DNA of 64,000 nucleotides from Ochotona curzoniae (GCF_017591425.1 NW_024466307.1:5657001-5721000), one strand, 5' to 3'. Shown: positions 46,760 to 59,655, numbered from the stretch's first letter. The notes: a model not told the origin generated them from the sequence alone. Program-made: numbers and translations.

Positions 46760-47080
46760 GAATGTATCTTCAAGTTGTTTAAGTTGTCATATTGGTGATT
46801 AATAAGGAATTTGGACACTTTCCTCCATGGCTGCTGGTTTGTTTTCTTCTGTGAAATCTCTATCAATGTCTTTAACCTTGTCCATTGGATTGTTTGTCTT
46901 TCCTAACTTTTGGAAACTCCTCTTATATGCTGAAGACAATTCTTTATTGGTTGCATGTATTGCAACATTTTCTTCCACTTTGTGATTTAATATTTTCTCT
47001 ATTTTGATATGTGTTTGATAACCTAGCATGCCTATATGTGTCACTTTTCTTCATGTTTTATGATTTCAATGTAAGAAAAC
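46760..47080 (-). mobile_element. Possible old LINE-1 ORF2 fragment
   Basis: TTATTGGTTGCATGTATTGC, TTTTCTTCCACTTTGTGATT and TTCTTCATGTTTTATG resemble the reverse complement of LINE-1 ORF2 3' wording. Heavily decayed. Confidence 0.4.
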
Positions 47081-49714
47081 ATTTAGGTGCAGTGTGGTTA
47101 TAGGTTTACTTCCAAGAGCAAATCTGTATTTGCACTGTTACTTTTCACACTGAAATACTTGGTCAAGAATTGGACATGACACATGCGGGAAGAAAGGGAA
47201 GAGGCATGGGGGAAAAGAAGGGTTAAACACTGCATTCATGGAAAAGAGTGCTTAATTTATCGCAGAGAAACTCCAGCTGATCTATGCAAAGCTGTTTTGC
47301 ACTAAGCGAATGGGCCAGATCCTGCACACTACACACTGCTCAGAAGTGGAAGAAGAGGCATCCTAGAAAGAGGACTAAGCATGACTGCATGCGAAGCAAC
47401 CTCCTTTGGCCAATGGCTGTCTCAGGACACAGAATTCATCTGGGATTGCAGCGACCAACACTCTCAGCGGCTGAGAACATGCATGCCTTGGTACTGGTTG
47501 GGTAACAGGTAGAGTCTTCCTTGGGAGAAATCTGAGGATCACACTAGAGCATTTTATATAAGCACAGCGGATTCTAAGCAATTAGTGTTGTCTGATGCTG
47601 AATTTTCTGAGTATCTGTTGACTCACTCCTCAGCTGCCCACAACAGCTGATGCTGCGTAGTGAACAAAGTAGAAATGCCAATGCTGTCATGAAAAATACA
47701 AGAAAAGTAATCAACTGGCTCAGAACAAGGAAATACTACGGTGGCCATACCACTTGCACCTGGGAAATCTACCAGTGGGCGAAATACCACAGGAGGGTAA
47801 GAGGCGCATCAAGCCCCCTGAGAAGCCACATGCTGGCTGCTCTCTACAAGCCAGGGCTGATGGCAGGAGACACTAATATGGAACTTTTCTCCCCAAGAGC
47901 AGAATGAACAATAGAGTCTGAAATAATAGCAGAGAAGTAGTGATACAGGACCACTAGAACCACGTTGAGAGATAAATGATTATGAGTGGATAGGAGGTGG
48001 ATGGGTTGAAGCTTCTAGCCTATCCCCCAGGAAGGAAAGGGTACCTTATTATAAATAGGATTCTCCATCTGTAGGAAACAATGATACCTGGTTTGCCTCT
48101 GAAGGTTGTGCAAGTAGCACATCCCAAATTCAGGAATGTCTCACTGATTAGTTTAGTAAAGGACATGAAAGGCAACATACATTGGCTGCAGCTGAGACAG
48201 AAGGGTTCTGCAGTGGGATGGCGGCTGTGGAGCAGGGCTCTGCCTTTTTGGCTGGACTGAGTGGTAGCCACTGAAGCATCAATGGTTCTCAGGGTTTGAA
48301 GCATTTCCAAAGACTGACAAGGCTTTGTCATCATTACAGGTAGACCGTTCAGTCAGTGCTGGCTGCTTAAAGGCTACGGTGCTTCGTGGTTAAAATTTGG
48401 CTACCAGAAACACAACGGTCTCCATGTGAGGACTGCTGTGATTACGAACACCTCATCCATATGCACAGTGTCTAGATAATGGATACAAATAGTTGGAAGG
48501 ACTTTTCAATAGATTTCCTGAACCCAAAATAATCCCTTGAAAAATTAAGGCTTTGATTAACTACAGAGTTATTTCCTCCACAGAAAGTCATACTCTTCAA
48601 CTTTAGACCTCATCAGGACCTTCAAGGTCATCTACTTCAACACATTAATTTTACAAATGAAGAAACTGAGGCAAAAAAAAGGGGGCTAGGAAATTTGCCT
48701 AATATATTTTCAATTTAAATTTGACCAAAGCCTAATTTACATCCAATTATATTCCCATAAAACTAAGTCTCATCAATTCCATATTTAACAATTAAAAACC
48801 AAGATCAATCAAATCCAAAATGCAATCATAAAAAAGAGATTCATATATTAAATCATAAAAAATAGAACAGGTGATTAAACAAGGAGTCATTTGTTCAGCC
48901 ACATCCGTATCTGGAAACATATTCACAGGTCACGTGGTCCTAAGGTCTTTATTTCTTCTAACAAAATCCTTTACACAAACTCTTAATGACACAAAGTTGC
49001 TAAAATTTATGTCCCCATTTCCTTTGATTAATTTATAGACTGAACATTATGACTTTTAATCATTTTATGAGACTGGTATTTTTTATGGCCAGAAAAGGCC
49101 TCAAGGTTATCTTTTGTGTTCTAGGATTTGGTCTCTAAGCTCTATGAATGCAAAGCTTGATGGTCTGACAATCCAAAAGAAAAGAAAACTTCCTCCTCTC
49201 ACATCTATAGAAGGCTAACGATGGCCATAAAAGTCAGAAATCATTCAAGCATAGGCATCTATTGATCACATGCTATACTCTTTTTAGTATTAATTTTTCC
49301 TGTCCTCGCCTCTTGAACTTGAGTTCTTTCCCTCTCTGTCTTTAACACATCACTCTCCACATGTGCTTTCTAATTCACCATCTCAACCTATGTAACATCG
49401 CTGCTGCTCAAATTTTAAACATTGGTCTATAACATGCATAACATCAGCAGCAAAAACGTTTAACAGAGCAGAAGAGAATTTAAATGTCTGCTTCCACGGC
49501 TAACTCAAATTTGATGTTCCCTTCAATTATAAAAGCATATAATAAACTATGATAATATTAGAGTAACTCAATTTATATTCATTGAAACAATCACAGATTA
49601 CTAAGTCACAATGAAGTTGTTGCTGAAACACCAATATATCACTTATTTATATCATCTACTTCTAAAATACTGTAAGAGTGGACTAGTGCATTTAAAATTG
49701 CATGCTAATTTTCT
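47081..49714. other. Single-copy sequence, no gene confirmed
   Basis: No exon recognised. Reading frames of 73-104 codons (47284-47505, 47650-47907, 48020-48334) show no family features. MIR-like wording at about 48600-48720 (TTTTACAAATGAAGAAACTGAGGC) is probably an ancient repeat scrap. Confidence 0.45.
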
Positions 49715-49921
49715 GCCTGCAGAGCTGGCATCCTATATGTCCCAGCTGTTCTTTTTCCATCCAGCTTCCTGCTTATGGTCTGGGAAAACAGGAGAGGATG
49801 GCCAAAGTCCTTTGGCCCCTGCATCCATGTGGGAGACCCAGAAGCCTCCTGGCTTCCAGCTTCAGAATAGGCCAGCTCTGGCCATAGCAGCCATTTGATG
49901 AGTGAGCCAGTAGATGGAAGA

Positions 49922-49955
<34 letters not shown>

Positions 49956-49995
49956 TCTGATTTTCAAGTAAAATAAATAAATATTTAAAATAGAA
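49715..49995 (+). mobile_element. C-SINE, 5'-truncated, with (GT)n
   Basis: AGCTGGCATCCTATATG, CCAGCTTCCTGCTTATGG, GGGAAAACAGGAGAGGATGGCC, AGCCAGTAGATGGAAG and an AAATAAATAAATATTT tail. The CT-rich part has been replaced by (GT)n at 49924-49952. Confidence 0.88.
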
Positions 49996-50679
49996 AAGAG
50001 CAGGCGTTCACATAAAACCATCATTTGAGGAAATGTAAGAATAAAAGAAGGAATAAAGTTTCACAGAAACATTGAAAAAAATATATGTAATTTGAAGAAT
50101 TAAAGAGTGTTTATAGAGAATTATGGAAGTTATACATGTTATTGATCTTGAAGGTAAATAAGTATTATCCAGAAGAGAAAAAGCCAAGAGAGAGCAATGT
50201 CTTCATGTCTCTGGTAGTGAAAATCAAGGATAAATGGTTTCTCACGGAGCATAGGACATGAGGAGGGGAGGGAAGGGCAGAGAAGACTGAAGGCAAGTGG
50301 GGAAGCCAAGATTGGAGACGGAGAGAAGGCTGTGCATGCTTCATGGGTACTTTGCACTCCTTCCCAAGAGTAGTGGTAAACCATCCCAGGTGTTCAGCAG
50401 ATCTCAGTATCCCACTTGCGTTTTCAAGTAGAAATGCTAATACATCAGTATGAAGGAAAAAACTGCAGCATGAAAGCAAGGGAAGTAATCCAATAGTTCA
50501 GGGAAGAGGTATAGATTGCTGCCCTAGGGGGTAAGAGACTAGTAAATACCAAGTCATTTTATGGGACAGATGTTGGGCTGCTGCTGCTGATGATGATGAT
50601 GGCATTAATAAGAACACAAAATCTGCAGGCATGAGCAAAAAGTTTTCATTTAAAAAGATTACATAATTCTACCATTGTC
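49996..50679. other. Single-copy sequence, no gene seen
   Basis: No exon recognised; the 104-codon minus frame at 50165-50479 is featureless. LINE-1 3' UTR sequence may begin before 50680, but I cannot place the edge. A GCTGCTGCTGATGATGATGATGG mini-repeat is near 50579. Confidence 0.45.
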
Positions 50680-50880
50680 TATACCTACAATGTTATGACA
50701 CATTTAAATAGCAGAATGATGGACTTGTGACTGTTGTTGAAGGACTATGCTATTGTTATGATGTAGGGGAAACCATTGGGGGGCTGGGGAGAGGATGGCA
50801 AGGGTGGAGAGAAAAATTCTTGAACTCATGGAACTGTGTCATAAAACATTTTTTAATTAAAAAAATTTTTAAACAGATTA
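50680..50880 (+). mobile_element. LINE-1 3' UTR end (lagomorph type)
   Basis: ACCTACAATGTTATGACA, AAATAGCAGAATGATGG, TGACTGTTGTTGAAGGACTATGC, a G-rich run GGGGGGCTGGGGAGAGG and AACTGTGTCATAAAAC, ending in AT-rich sequence. The same words occur in minus orientation at 17830-18290 and 53600-53755. Confidence 0.7.
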
Positions 50881-51019
50881 CATTACTTGTAAATACATTC
50901 AACTTCACATAACTTCATGTAGTGTAACACAAATAAAGTTTTAGTTTCCTTATTAAACAAGTGTTTGAATATAGGTAGCTACTGGCACTTGTTCATAACC
51001 TGGTAATATCTTGAGTTTA

Positions 51020-51600
51020 TCAGGGAAGAAATACAGATGTCAAATAAGCACATGAAAATTGTTCAACATCATTATTCATTAGGAAAATGTAAATGAAAGC
51101 CATTTGAGATACTGCTGTTCATATGTTATAAAATTTACAAGGTGATGATATCAAGTGCTGGCAAAGATACAGAAATATTGAAATCATCAGACATTGCTAG
51201 TAGGAGCACTAAAATGGTACTAATGCTTTGCAAAACAATTTAGCAGTTTTTCATAAAGTCCTACAAAGAAGTATACTCCTCCCAAATGACCCAGCAACCC
51301 ACCTCAAAGTATTTATCTGAAATGAACTAACGCTGATGTTCACAAAATGATGAGTGTTTATAGGAGTTTATTCACAATCTTAAAAAACTGGAAATGGAAT
51401 ATCTATCAGTGAGAAGATAAACTAAGTGTTGCATATCTATCCAGTTAAACATTAATCAGCAATAAAAAGAAGCAAACTGAGGAATCCAGTATACCTTCAT
51501 TATGCTAAGTGAAAGAAGACAAAGGGATGCTGGTTCCACTTGTATGATATTCTGAGAAGACAAAACTAAAAGAATAATAATTGTACAAGTAGTGGCCAAA
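51020..51600 (+). mobile_element. Ancient LINE-1 ORF2 3' end
   Basis: ATAAGCACATGAAAATTGTTCAACATC, CATTAGGAAAATGTAAATGAAAGCC, TGACCCAGCAACCCACC, AATCAGCAATAAAAAGAAGC and ATTATGCTAAGTGAAAGAAG follow the mammalian LINE-1 ORF2 3' end in order. Much more diverged than the lagomorph-type 3' UTR just upstream, so it predates it. Confidence 0.8.
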
Positions 51601-52369
51601 CTGACTATAAAGAGTAGAAGGGTCTTACACAGGATCACCATCTTGATTATAATGCTGACAATATGTTTGTACTTACAAAAATGTGTAGAACTTGAACCTA
51701 AAAGAATTTTATTGAATGTCAAAAATATTTCAATGTGTCCACTATTGGGGAAAAAAAGTAAGATTACAAAATTAGTGCTTATTTCTAGGGGGAAAATAAT
51801 AGTCTTACAGGACTAAGGTGTTAGCATTGAAATGAGTATGATGTGGAAAAAACATAAGTAAAAAGAATCAAATAATAGTTATAAAGCTCAAAGATTTATT
51901 TTAGATCTATGACAAATATTCAATGGACTTGACAATGAATTCATTTTTCATTCTGCTTAATCACATATTTCCTTGACAACATACATCAAATTTTCAGAAA
52001 CTATTTATTCTGATAATTTTGATGGAATTATCCTTCTGTATCTTTATTTCAGTATTTAAATTTTACTACTTACTGCATACATGATATATAGTCTTACCTA
52101 ATAAGTCCCAAATATACCACTGTAGTATTATAAGCTCCTCAAAAATATAAGTACAGAAAAAGGCTTTTATAAATCTGATCATGTCTTCATGTAGAACATA
52201 TAACACATTAACACTAGATTTTTAAGTTCTTCAGTGTGTAAAAAAGTTAACTTTTGAAATCTAATACAGTAAAATTATGACAGATGGCTATGATTTTTTG
52301 ATAAAACAACAGAAAACTTTACATTCTTCTATCACTGAGAAATAAATAGCATTTTGTCTCTTTCTTTCT
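51601..52369. other. Single-copy AT-rich sequence, possibly old LINE-1 3' UTR
   Basis: No gene. It may include unrecognisable remains of the preceding LINE-1. Confidence 0.45.
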
Positions 52370-53250
52370 AAATGTCCTGTGTGTATTGTTCACGCTAACG
52401 ATTTAAATTCTCTAATTACGGCAAAATGGTATCTTGGAAGACAATGGCTCAATTCAACATGAGTTCACAAACAGCCCTGACTCAATAGAATGCCACTTCA
52501 GACCTTTCTCTTCCATTTTCTCATAACAGAAACTCTAGCTCATAAATACAAGTCTAAGATACAATCAGAAGTAAGTTCAAGGACAAGAGTGTTGAGTTTT
52601 CTATGTTAATTCACAATGGATTTGCGAAGTTATCCTTGCCTGAGTTCTCACCCTAAGTCTCCTGAAAGACAGGCGTGCCTGAGCACCATGACAAACACTG
52701 CTGACTTGTTCTCGGGTTAAATTTCTCTTCTATTTATGGGTGTGTGTTGTCACGGAGGTTTTGTCATGTTTGTCCTACACAATAATTTTGCTCCAGAGTC
52801 TGCCCCACCTCCTTGCAGGCCTGGGAGGTCAGCCCAATGGAGGCTGTGAATGCACCTCAAGACCCGTGTTCTGACCTCTTCCCTACACTGTACATGACTG
52901 TTTAATTTCCTATTTAAGACAAATTAATTGTTGCATGCTCTAATGAGACGGCAAAGGATCCCGCTCCAGTCCACAAGCTCAGAAGAGGTTACCCAGAGGT
53001 TGTCCAGATGGATGGCTCCAGGGTGGATGACCTGAAAATGAACTTTGACTAAACTTTGCTCTTTGTGCACTTGGCGGCCTGTCCTTGGAGAGTGGTGATT
53101 GTCTGCAGCAGACAGTTTAAAATTTCAGGCTAAGATTTTGTTTGGAGGTTTGCCTTTGCAGGAGGAAAGAGACCCTCCTTTGTCAATCTTTTCAATAACC
53201 AGTTTTATCGCTTGTTTTTCTAAGTGCTGGTATCTTTATGACATCCAAAC
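52370..53250. promoter_or_regulatory. Candidate conserved non-coding block
   Basis: Unique repeat-free sequence, less AT-rich than its flanks. It contains GTATTGTTCACGCTAACG, CAAATTAATTGTTGCATGC (homeodomain-like), ACTTTGACTAAACTTTGCTC and TTGTCAATCTTTTC. A perfect 7-base inverted repeat TGTCTGC-A-GCAGACA at 53100-53114 resembles paired SMAD half sites. Regulatory role is inferred from texture only. Confidence 0.35.
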
Positions 53251-53599
53251 TACATTTTAGGATAGAAAAGAGTAACCCAACCAAAAATGTCCATCTCTTT
53301 TTTTTATTTTCTCTTCCTTTAGGTGCTATATAAGTTAGGACTATGTTTAACTCCAATCTACTAAAATGCAAATTGTATAGTGACCTTCACTTAAGAATTC
53401 TGATAATGTGTTCACAAGTACTTAACTGGTTCCCTCTGCATATAGACATGTTCAAATCATTAAATCTCAAGTTTACAAAATCTACAATCTAGAAATCCCT
53501 TCATACATCAAAATTTTAGTATTAGAGAACTGCTTTGGTTAATATGCTAGTAGAGAACAAAAAGAAATTATGAAACAATTAATTTTTAGTTTTCTGTTT

Positions 53600-53755
53600 A
53601 ATATTTTTCCTATATATTTTTCATATTTTTCATGATATGGCTCCATAGGCACGGGGATTTCCCCTTCCAGCCAACCACCTTTTTCCCTTGTTTTCCCCCA
53701 TGTTATTACAATAGTATAATCCTTCAGCAACAGTCATAAATCCACCCTACTCTGC
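53600..53755 (-). mobile_element. LINE-1 3' UTR end joined to the monomer-bearing element
   Basis: On the minus strand: AGCAGAGTAGGGTGGATTTATG, ACTGTTGCTGAAGGATTATACT, a purine-rich run and ATATCATGAAAAATATG. This matches the LINE-1 3' UTR ends at 17830 and 50680. It begins abruptly at about 53751-53763, where the upstream element's sequence stops. Confidence 0.65.
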
Positions 53756-54400
53756 TTTCTGTCCCCTGATGAGGCAGTTGACATCCCCCACTGACCTAGA
53801 TGAGCTAGCCATCACGTCCCTATGTGTATCCAGACATGCTGTCCACTGCACAGGCATCAGCCGCCAACGAGTCCCAGTCTCAGAACATGCACTCCAAGAT
53901 CAGACCACACAGCCCGCTATTTTCCCTGTGCCTGGGGTTTAAGACCAGTAATCTAACTGGGGAGTTGCAGAAGAAACTGCAGCTGGGATGGCCTATGACT
54001 TGACTCGTGCATACCATCCAGTGCAGGGTCAGGTTTGATCTGTCACCTGCATCACCCAAAGCACATACCTATGGATACAGCTGCCTGGTCAGTTGCACCC
54101 CAGCCCCATATCTCACACAAACCGATGGATGCTACAGCCAAGCCTAGCCAGCCTGCCAGACTTGGTCCTCACACATACCAACAGGTGCCCCAGCTCAGTT
54201 GATGTTACCCCCAGTAACCCCCACCAAACCTGCCCCCAACCCCAGTTTTCACATGTGCCAACCTCTGCTGTGCCCTAGCCTGGCCCAGTCCACATCCCAT
54301 TCAGCTATTATACACACCCACTGGTGCCATGGCTTAGCTCAGCCTGACCCACCCCAGACATTAGAACAGATCACCACAGTCAGCAGATAGGGTAAAATCT
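53756..54400 (-). mobile_element. Copy 3 of the unnamed monomer-bearing element
   Basis: The minus strand starts with GC-rich monomers (about 54400-54020: GGCTTGGCTGTAGCATCCATC, GTTTGTGTGAG, GGGGCTGGGGTGC). It continues with TCTGATCTTGGAGTGCATGTTC and a stretch matching the start of the shared module in copy 2 (about 20300-20490), up to GTCAACTGCCTCA. It then switches to LINE-1 3' UTR sequence. The rest of the module is missing. Confidence 0.6.
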
Positions 54401-54426
54401 GTCTTCTCTTCAAAATCCATGTTAAG

Positions 54427-54742
54427 TGGGACTAGTGCTCTGGGTTAGTAGCTAAAGCACTGACATCTTCCATTGTATCAATTGGAGTAATAGCTGCTCC
54501 ACATCCAATCCAGCCCCCTCCTGATGTGCTTGGGAAAACACCAGAAGACAGCCCAAGAGCAGAAGCTCCTGTGCCTAGATGGTGGACCAGAAAAAAGCTC
54601 CTTGCTTCAGACCAGTACAGCATCAGCCATTGCAGCCACTTGGGAAGTGAATCAGCGGATTAAAGATCTTTCTCTCTGTCTCTCCTATTCTCTGTATAAC
54701 TGACTTTTCAATAAAAATAAATAAATCTTAAAAAAAAAAAAG
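54427..54742 (+). mobile_element. C-SINE, full length, diverged
   Basis: GGGACTAGTGCTCTGGGTTAG head, CCTGATGTGCTTGGGAAAACACC, GGGAAGTGAATCAGCGGATT, AAAGATCTTTCTCTC and an AATAAATAAATCTT plus A12 tail. Confidence 0.88.
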
Positions 54743-55139
54743 ATGGAAAGACACAGAATAACTCTAGATTCCGAGGCCCAATGTTGTTGATGACTGAATG
54801 AAGGTCAGTGGTGACAGTCTCGAGAGATGCCCTCCAAAATCTTGGCTAATTCTATTCTGGTCAATAGTACAAGCTGATAGGAGAAAATTCTAGTGAGCAA
54901 TAATATTAATAATAATAATAATCAACATAATTATTTCTGCTCTTTCAAATCACTTTTGTCCTTGGGCCCAGCACACTAGCTTTGTGAGTATGCAATGACC
55001 GTAGGAGGGATGGTATTTGAAAAGCAAATTGTGGTCTGCCCTACAACACAATAGAGTCTAACCAATTCTGTGGAGGTGTCAAAAAAAAATCACAATTAAA
55101 ATCAGGGCCAGGAGAATGCCACTAAGAAAAGGAAATTAC
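54743..55139. other. Spacer; short SINE-head-like start near 54962
   Basis: CTTGGGCCCAGCACACTAGC at about 54962 looks like a SINE head, but the following bases do not continue the family. An (AAT)n run lies at about 54905-54922. Confidence 0.35.
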
Positions 55140-55313
55140 CCAGAAGAAGCTTTTGCTGGGTCTCTAATGTAAGGGCAGAGTCCCAGGGCTTTGGGCCATC
55201 CTTGACTGCTTTCCCAGGCCACAAACAGGGAGTTGGATGGGAAGTGGGGCTGCCAGGATTAGAACCGGTGCCCATGTGGGATCCTGGCATGTGCTAGGCT
55301 ACCATGTGGGCCC
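55140..55313 (-). mobile_element. C-SINE, truncated at its 3' end
   Basis: Minus-strand copy with GGGCCATCCTTGACTGCTTTCCC, GGAGTTGGATGGGAAGTGGGG, GGATTAGAACCGGTGCCC and a head ending GGCTACCATGTGGGCCC. The 3' third is absent. Confidence 0.88.
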
Positions 55314-58300
55314 TGTGTCTTTCAGTGTTTGCTGGAATTCCATTATCCCTGGGTAGACAGGACTGAGGGAGGAGTACTGATTGCAACTTCCATCAGCAAC
55401 ACGCCCTCATTTCTGATTTCCTGCTTTCATTTGTGCATTGAAAATCCAGGATCCAGATTGGAAATGGGACCTTCGGGCAGGCATAAAATCACAATCCTAG
55501 AACTTCAGTGGCACTGTTTCTATGATATTCCTCCCAACTGAAAAAAAAAAAGCCACCAGGTGTATAATCTGCAATCAATTGATCCATGCTCTTTTGCAAG
55601 ACTGTCACATCCCAAGCCAAAGGTGAAAGATAAGATGAAAGAAGCAGAAATAGATCTTAGGAACCCAAACACTCTGGGTCAATGTCACAAAAGAAGGTGG
55701 CAGTATGAACTAGGGGAAAATATTAATGTTTTGGATGTAGACAGAGATAACATCTGCTAAACGTCTTGCACAAATCTACATGAGGCATCACCAATCCTTT
55801 GGGGACCATTTCAGTGGCACCAGGTGGTGCTAGCTTGGCTCAGGAGCAGAGACGGAGATGCGGCTGTAGTCAGGTATTATGCCTGGTGCAGGGTCCCTTG
55901 CTGACGGTTAGTGGGATGACCTGTTCTACTGTGGTTTCAGTTCTTTGCTGCTCTCACTCTTTCAGCTTCCTTTCCAGGGCAATGTTAGTGATGTTATTGT
56001 TACGGACTTTGGTTGGGTCACTACCTTACAAAACTTAATCTGTACTTCTGCTGCTCCCATAGGAGCCTCAGTGGGAACAAGTGATGGACATCTTAACTCC
56101 TTTGGAATGTTTCTTCCAAATTAAACATCGTGACAAAACTAACAGCAGTTTGAATCCCCAAATGAATCCCTACAGCGACCCCTAGGTGCTCTGCAGCCTT
56201 GTCCAAGTGACTACACACTTGTTCCTTTCCTTTAAGAACAGTTTAAGGAGCCAGTGATAAAGATAGGACCACAGTGCAACTGACACACATTAAGCAAAAA
56301 CTAATTCCATTTCCTTCTATGATCAGTGTCCCTCAGCACAGGTCATGAGCTAATGAGAGTGTAGCCTAGCTTGAGGTTAATTTCTTCATCACAAATAATT
56401 ATAGTGAAGTGGTTCTATGCTGTCAACTCTTACTATATTTTCAAATGATTCACTGCTCAAATAGGGAAAATCCTGAAAGAGTAAGTTCATACAACATTAT
56501 GGGAATAAAAATTTACTCTACAAAGCACACATTTGAGTCATTAACTGCAATCATCAGTTTCAAATTAAATGATAGAGATGCTGAAAAAAAACTGGAAGAA
56601 GTGACAATTTGCTTTCCTAAGACAGTAGTCTATTCCTCACTGAGGCAGGGTACCCATATAGGGTACAAAGACAGGCTGCTTTGCCTTACATGTCTACTCA
56701 TACTCATTAAAAGGGAAGATCATTAAAATTAAATTCTAAATTCCCAATGTTCTCTGTTTATTAAAAAAAGGATTAATCTGTGTTTTTATGAGAAAATATA
56801 TAGTATTCTATACTTCTCTTAGTAGAAGACATGTACTGCTAGGGAACTTTAGCATGTCCAAGGACTGACTGCTTCTGTGTTACCATTATCTTCATTTTTC
56901 TTTGAGCTTTTTCATCTGACTCCCTCGAGTTTTCCTTTGCTCATCCTGTTTTTAGAGAAGGTATCTTTCCTTCATGCTATTCCCAATAGCGTTGAGGTGT
57001 GACGCAAATGGAAGACAATCAGGTATAAGCAATTCATCAGCATCAGAAAAAGTCAGGACTATTCAATTGAAATTAATAAGAAGGGCTGTAGCAAGCCCAC
57101 CTGCTTATAATTCATTTGAAAGTCAGATAATGTCAATTAGCATTTGTCAAGTAAGAATGGGCAGGTGAGGGTGACAACATTTAACCTACCCTGCAGGATC
57201 ATGTGATGATGAATGACTCAAGAAGTATCTCAAGTCAGTATTTCCTGAGCTTTCACAGACTGCATTGAAGTAACTCCAAACATCCAGGTAAAACTCAATT
57301 CTAGATGCACAGTTGGGATGACACAAGCACAATACACTCACTATTTCACTAAGTTAAAGCTCCAAGCGATCACTGCTCCTGTGCCAGGAGATAAGTATTA
57401 AATTGAGGCAATAGAGATTAGAAAGACTAGGAAGAGGAGGGAAGAAGCAAGCTGGATAACAAGAACTGACGCATGGCTACACAGAAGGAATATGTTCTAA
57501 TGTTCTATGGCTCACAATAATTTGTTGCAGATTTGATAAGAAATTGGAAGAGAGGACACTGAGGTTTCCCAACACAAAGAAATGATAAAAGTCCAAGGAG
57601 ATGGAAATGTAAATTACATCATCGCATTCTGTGGATTTATATCAATTCATACCGAACGCCACAAATATGCACAATCATTCTATATAAATTTTAGATATAA
57701 ATTTAAATAAAAATGATAAGTTTTTTAAATCAAAGTAACCAAAAAATAAAGAAAAAACAAAGTCCAACTGGATTCCAGATTGGTGTCAGCAGTCTCAAGC
57801 TGCTTTCTGAGCAAATACACTCCTTTTCAGTTGTGCCCTGAGAATTGCTGTGGAGTTCCCTCCAAGATGCGACACACACACAAGGAGAGAAAACGAAAAC
57901 AAAGAGAGAACTTACAGTTGTGGAGTTTGATGAAGAAACACTTGGAACCCACGTGCAGAGAGAACAGTAGTTTATCTGTTATATTAAACTGTCTTTGCCT
58001 CAAACTGCCCAGAGACAGACTTTTCAGGCATCCATTACAGCTGCGTCACATTTCCAATCCAATGCTTACAACGATTGGTGAAAACACCCAGCTGTAAGCA
58101 GTTTCCGTTCAGGAAAACATGGAGTTTCACTTCAGGGAAACATGGAGTCTGCCCTTGCCTCATCTTCCTAATAGAAAATATGACTTCCTGCAGGGAAATT
58201 CTAGAACTTGTGACCACACACAGGTTCAAGTTTAAATTCACTGAGAAAATTCAGGTGGCTTATCAATACCGAAGCTACTAATGTGAGGATAAAAGTGATA

Positions 58301-59329
58301 AAAGTAATTTTGGTTAGTAAGATGGGATTAACTTGTTATGTCTACAAATCTGAATACACTGAATTTCTTAGCTTTACAGAAAAATAGGTAATCAATGCAA
58401 AAAAAAATTGTCCACACAAAATCACTATCCAATTGGAATGCTTTGTAAAAATTATTCAGCTTTGCTACCTTAACTCGTTTTGGAAATGTTTAACTTGAGT
58501 AACAAAGATTTAGTGGGGCCACAATATAAAGCATTCACTAAACAAGGAGAAAAAAAAAAGTAAAGCTAGTTCAATAGGAAAATAGGCAAGGGCTGCAGAC
58601 CAAATAAACGAGCGCACATGGAATATCTGTTCATTGAATGTGTACGTGGATCAGGCTTCATGTGAGGGCATCCTGAAGACAACAGCGCATTCGTGGGTTA
58701 GAGACACTGACGGATCAGTCTGATGGCTGCATATAAAGTCCCTCAAATCTTAGCTTCCTTTGGCAGGTAGGGGGGCTTGCGAGAACAGTGGGAAGCAGGG
58801 AAGAACACATTAAAGAAAATGCTTAGATTTTTTGGGATACTCTTAAAGTGCATTTTTTTTGTGAGAAACGAATGGATTTAATGGAAATAGAACTGATTTA
58901 ATTTTACAAAATGGTAAATATTTTTTCTGGGGCCTTCTGACTTACATGAAGGAAAATTTGGTAACTGCTTTAACTCCACTTTCAAAAAATACAGAGTATA
59001 AGTCATGGAATAGCAATATACAGTTTATTTCAAAGTATTTCTTCACAATTATGTATTGATGCTGGCAAAATGATATTCAAGTACATACAATTGACCAATT
59101 AAGTTAGCTGCTAAAGTGAAAAATAATAATACGAGCCCAGAGAACTGACTTAAAATCTGCAGTTTTCAGTGTTATATCATTGTATTTTTTCACTACTTAA
59201 CATTTTATTGTACATATTTTATTGTACATATTTATTGTGATGTTTCATGACGTTTATGATCACATAATGTTCAATGAGGCAAATATTTGTTGTCACTTAA
59301 TATTATTTCATAATGAAAACTTCTAAAAC
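55314..59329. other. Single-copy sequence, no gene confirmed
   Basis: Four kilobases without a recognised SINE, LINE or LTR. Frames of about 105 codons at 56409-56726 and 57780-58097 have no family resemblance. A tandem 14-base repeat (ATTTTATTGTACAT twice, then a partial unit) is at about 59203-59238. Confidence 0.45.
59203..59238. repeat. 14-bp tandem repeat, about 2.6 units
   Basis: Unit ATTTTATTGTACAT repeated twice and then partly (ATTTATTGT). Short AT-rich tandem duplication. Confidence 0.8.
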
Positions 59330-59655
59330 CAGTCTGTTTTTTTTAGAGAAATACACAATAATTATTATTATTGGATCATCTGGCATTTCTATGTCTATTT
59401 TTTTTGAGGAATGTCCATACTATTTTTCACAATGGCTGTGCTAATTGACACTCCCCCTAACAATGTATAAAGAGTTCCCTTTTTTCCACACTCTTGCCAA
59501 CAGTGGTTACATTTCTCCTTTTGAAATTGCCAATCTTATTGGAGTGGAGTGATAGCCCATTGTGGTTTTGATTTGCATTGTCCCAATGACTCATGATATT
59601 GAGCATTTTTTCATGGACCTGTTGGCATATGCTAATCTTTAAGTGTTTATTACAT
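59330..59655 (-). mobile_element. LINE-1 ORF2 3' fragment
   Basis: GAGGAATGTCCATACTATTTTTCACAATGGCTG, CTAACAATGTATAAAGAGTTCCC, CCATTGTGGTTTTGATTTGC and TCATGGACCTGTTGG are the reverse complement of LINE-1 ORF2 3' wording. Old; no open frame. Confidence 0.8.

Noticed and set aside
46799..47044. Minus frame with a KTNNP word recalling LINE-1 ORF2 protein
   Set aside because: Kept only as a low-confidence LINE-1 fragment. The match is a few residues, and the DNA-level resemblance is weak.
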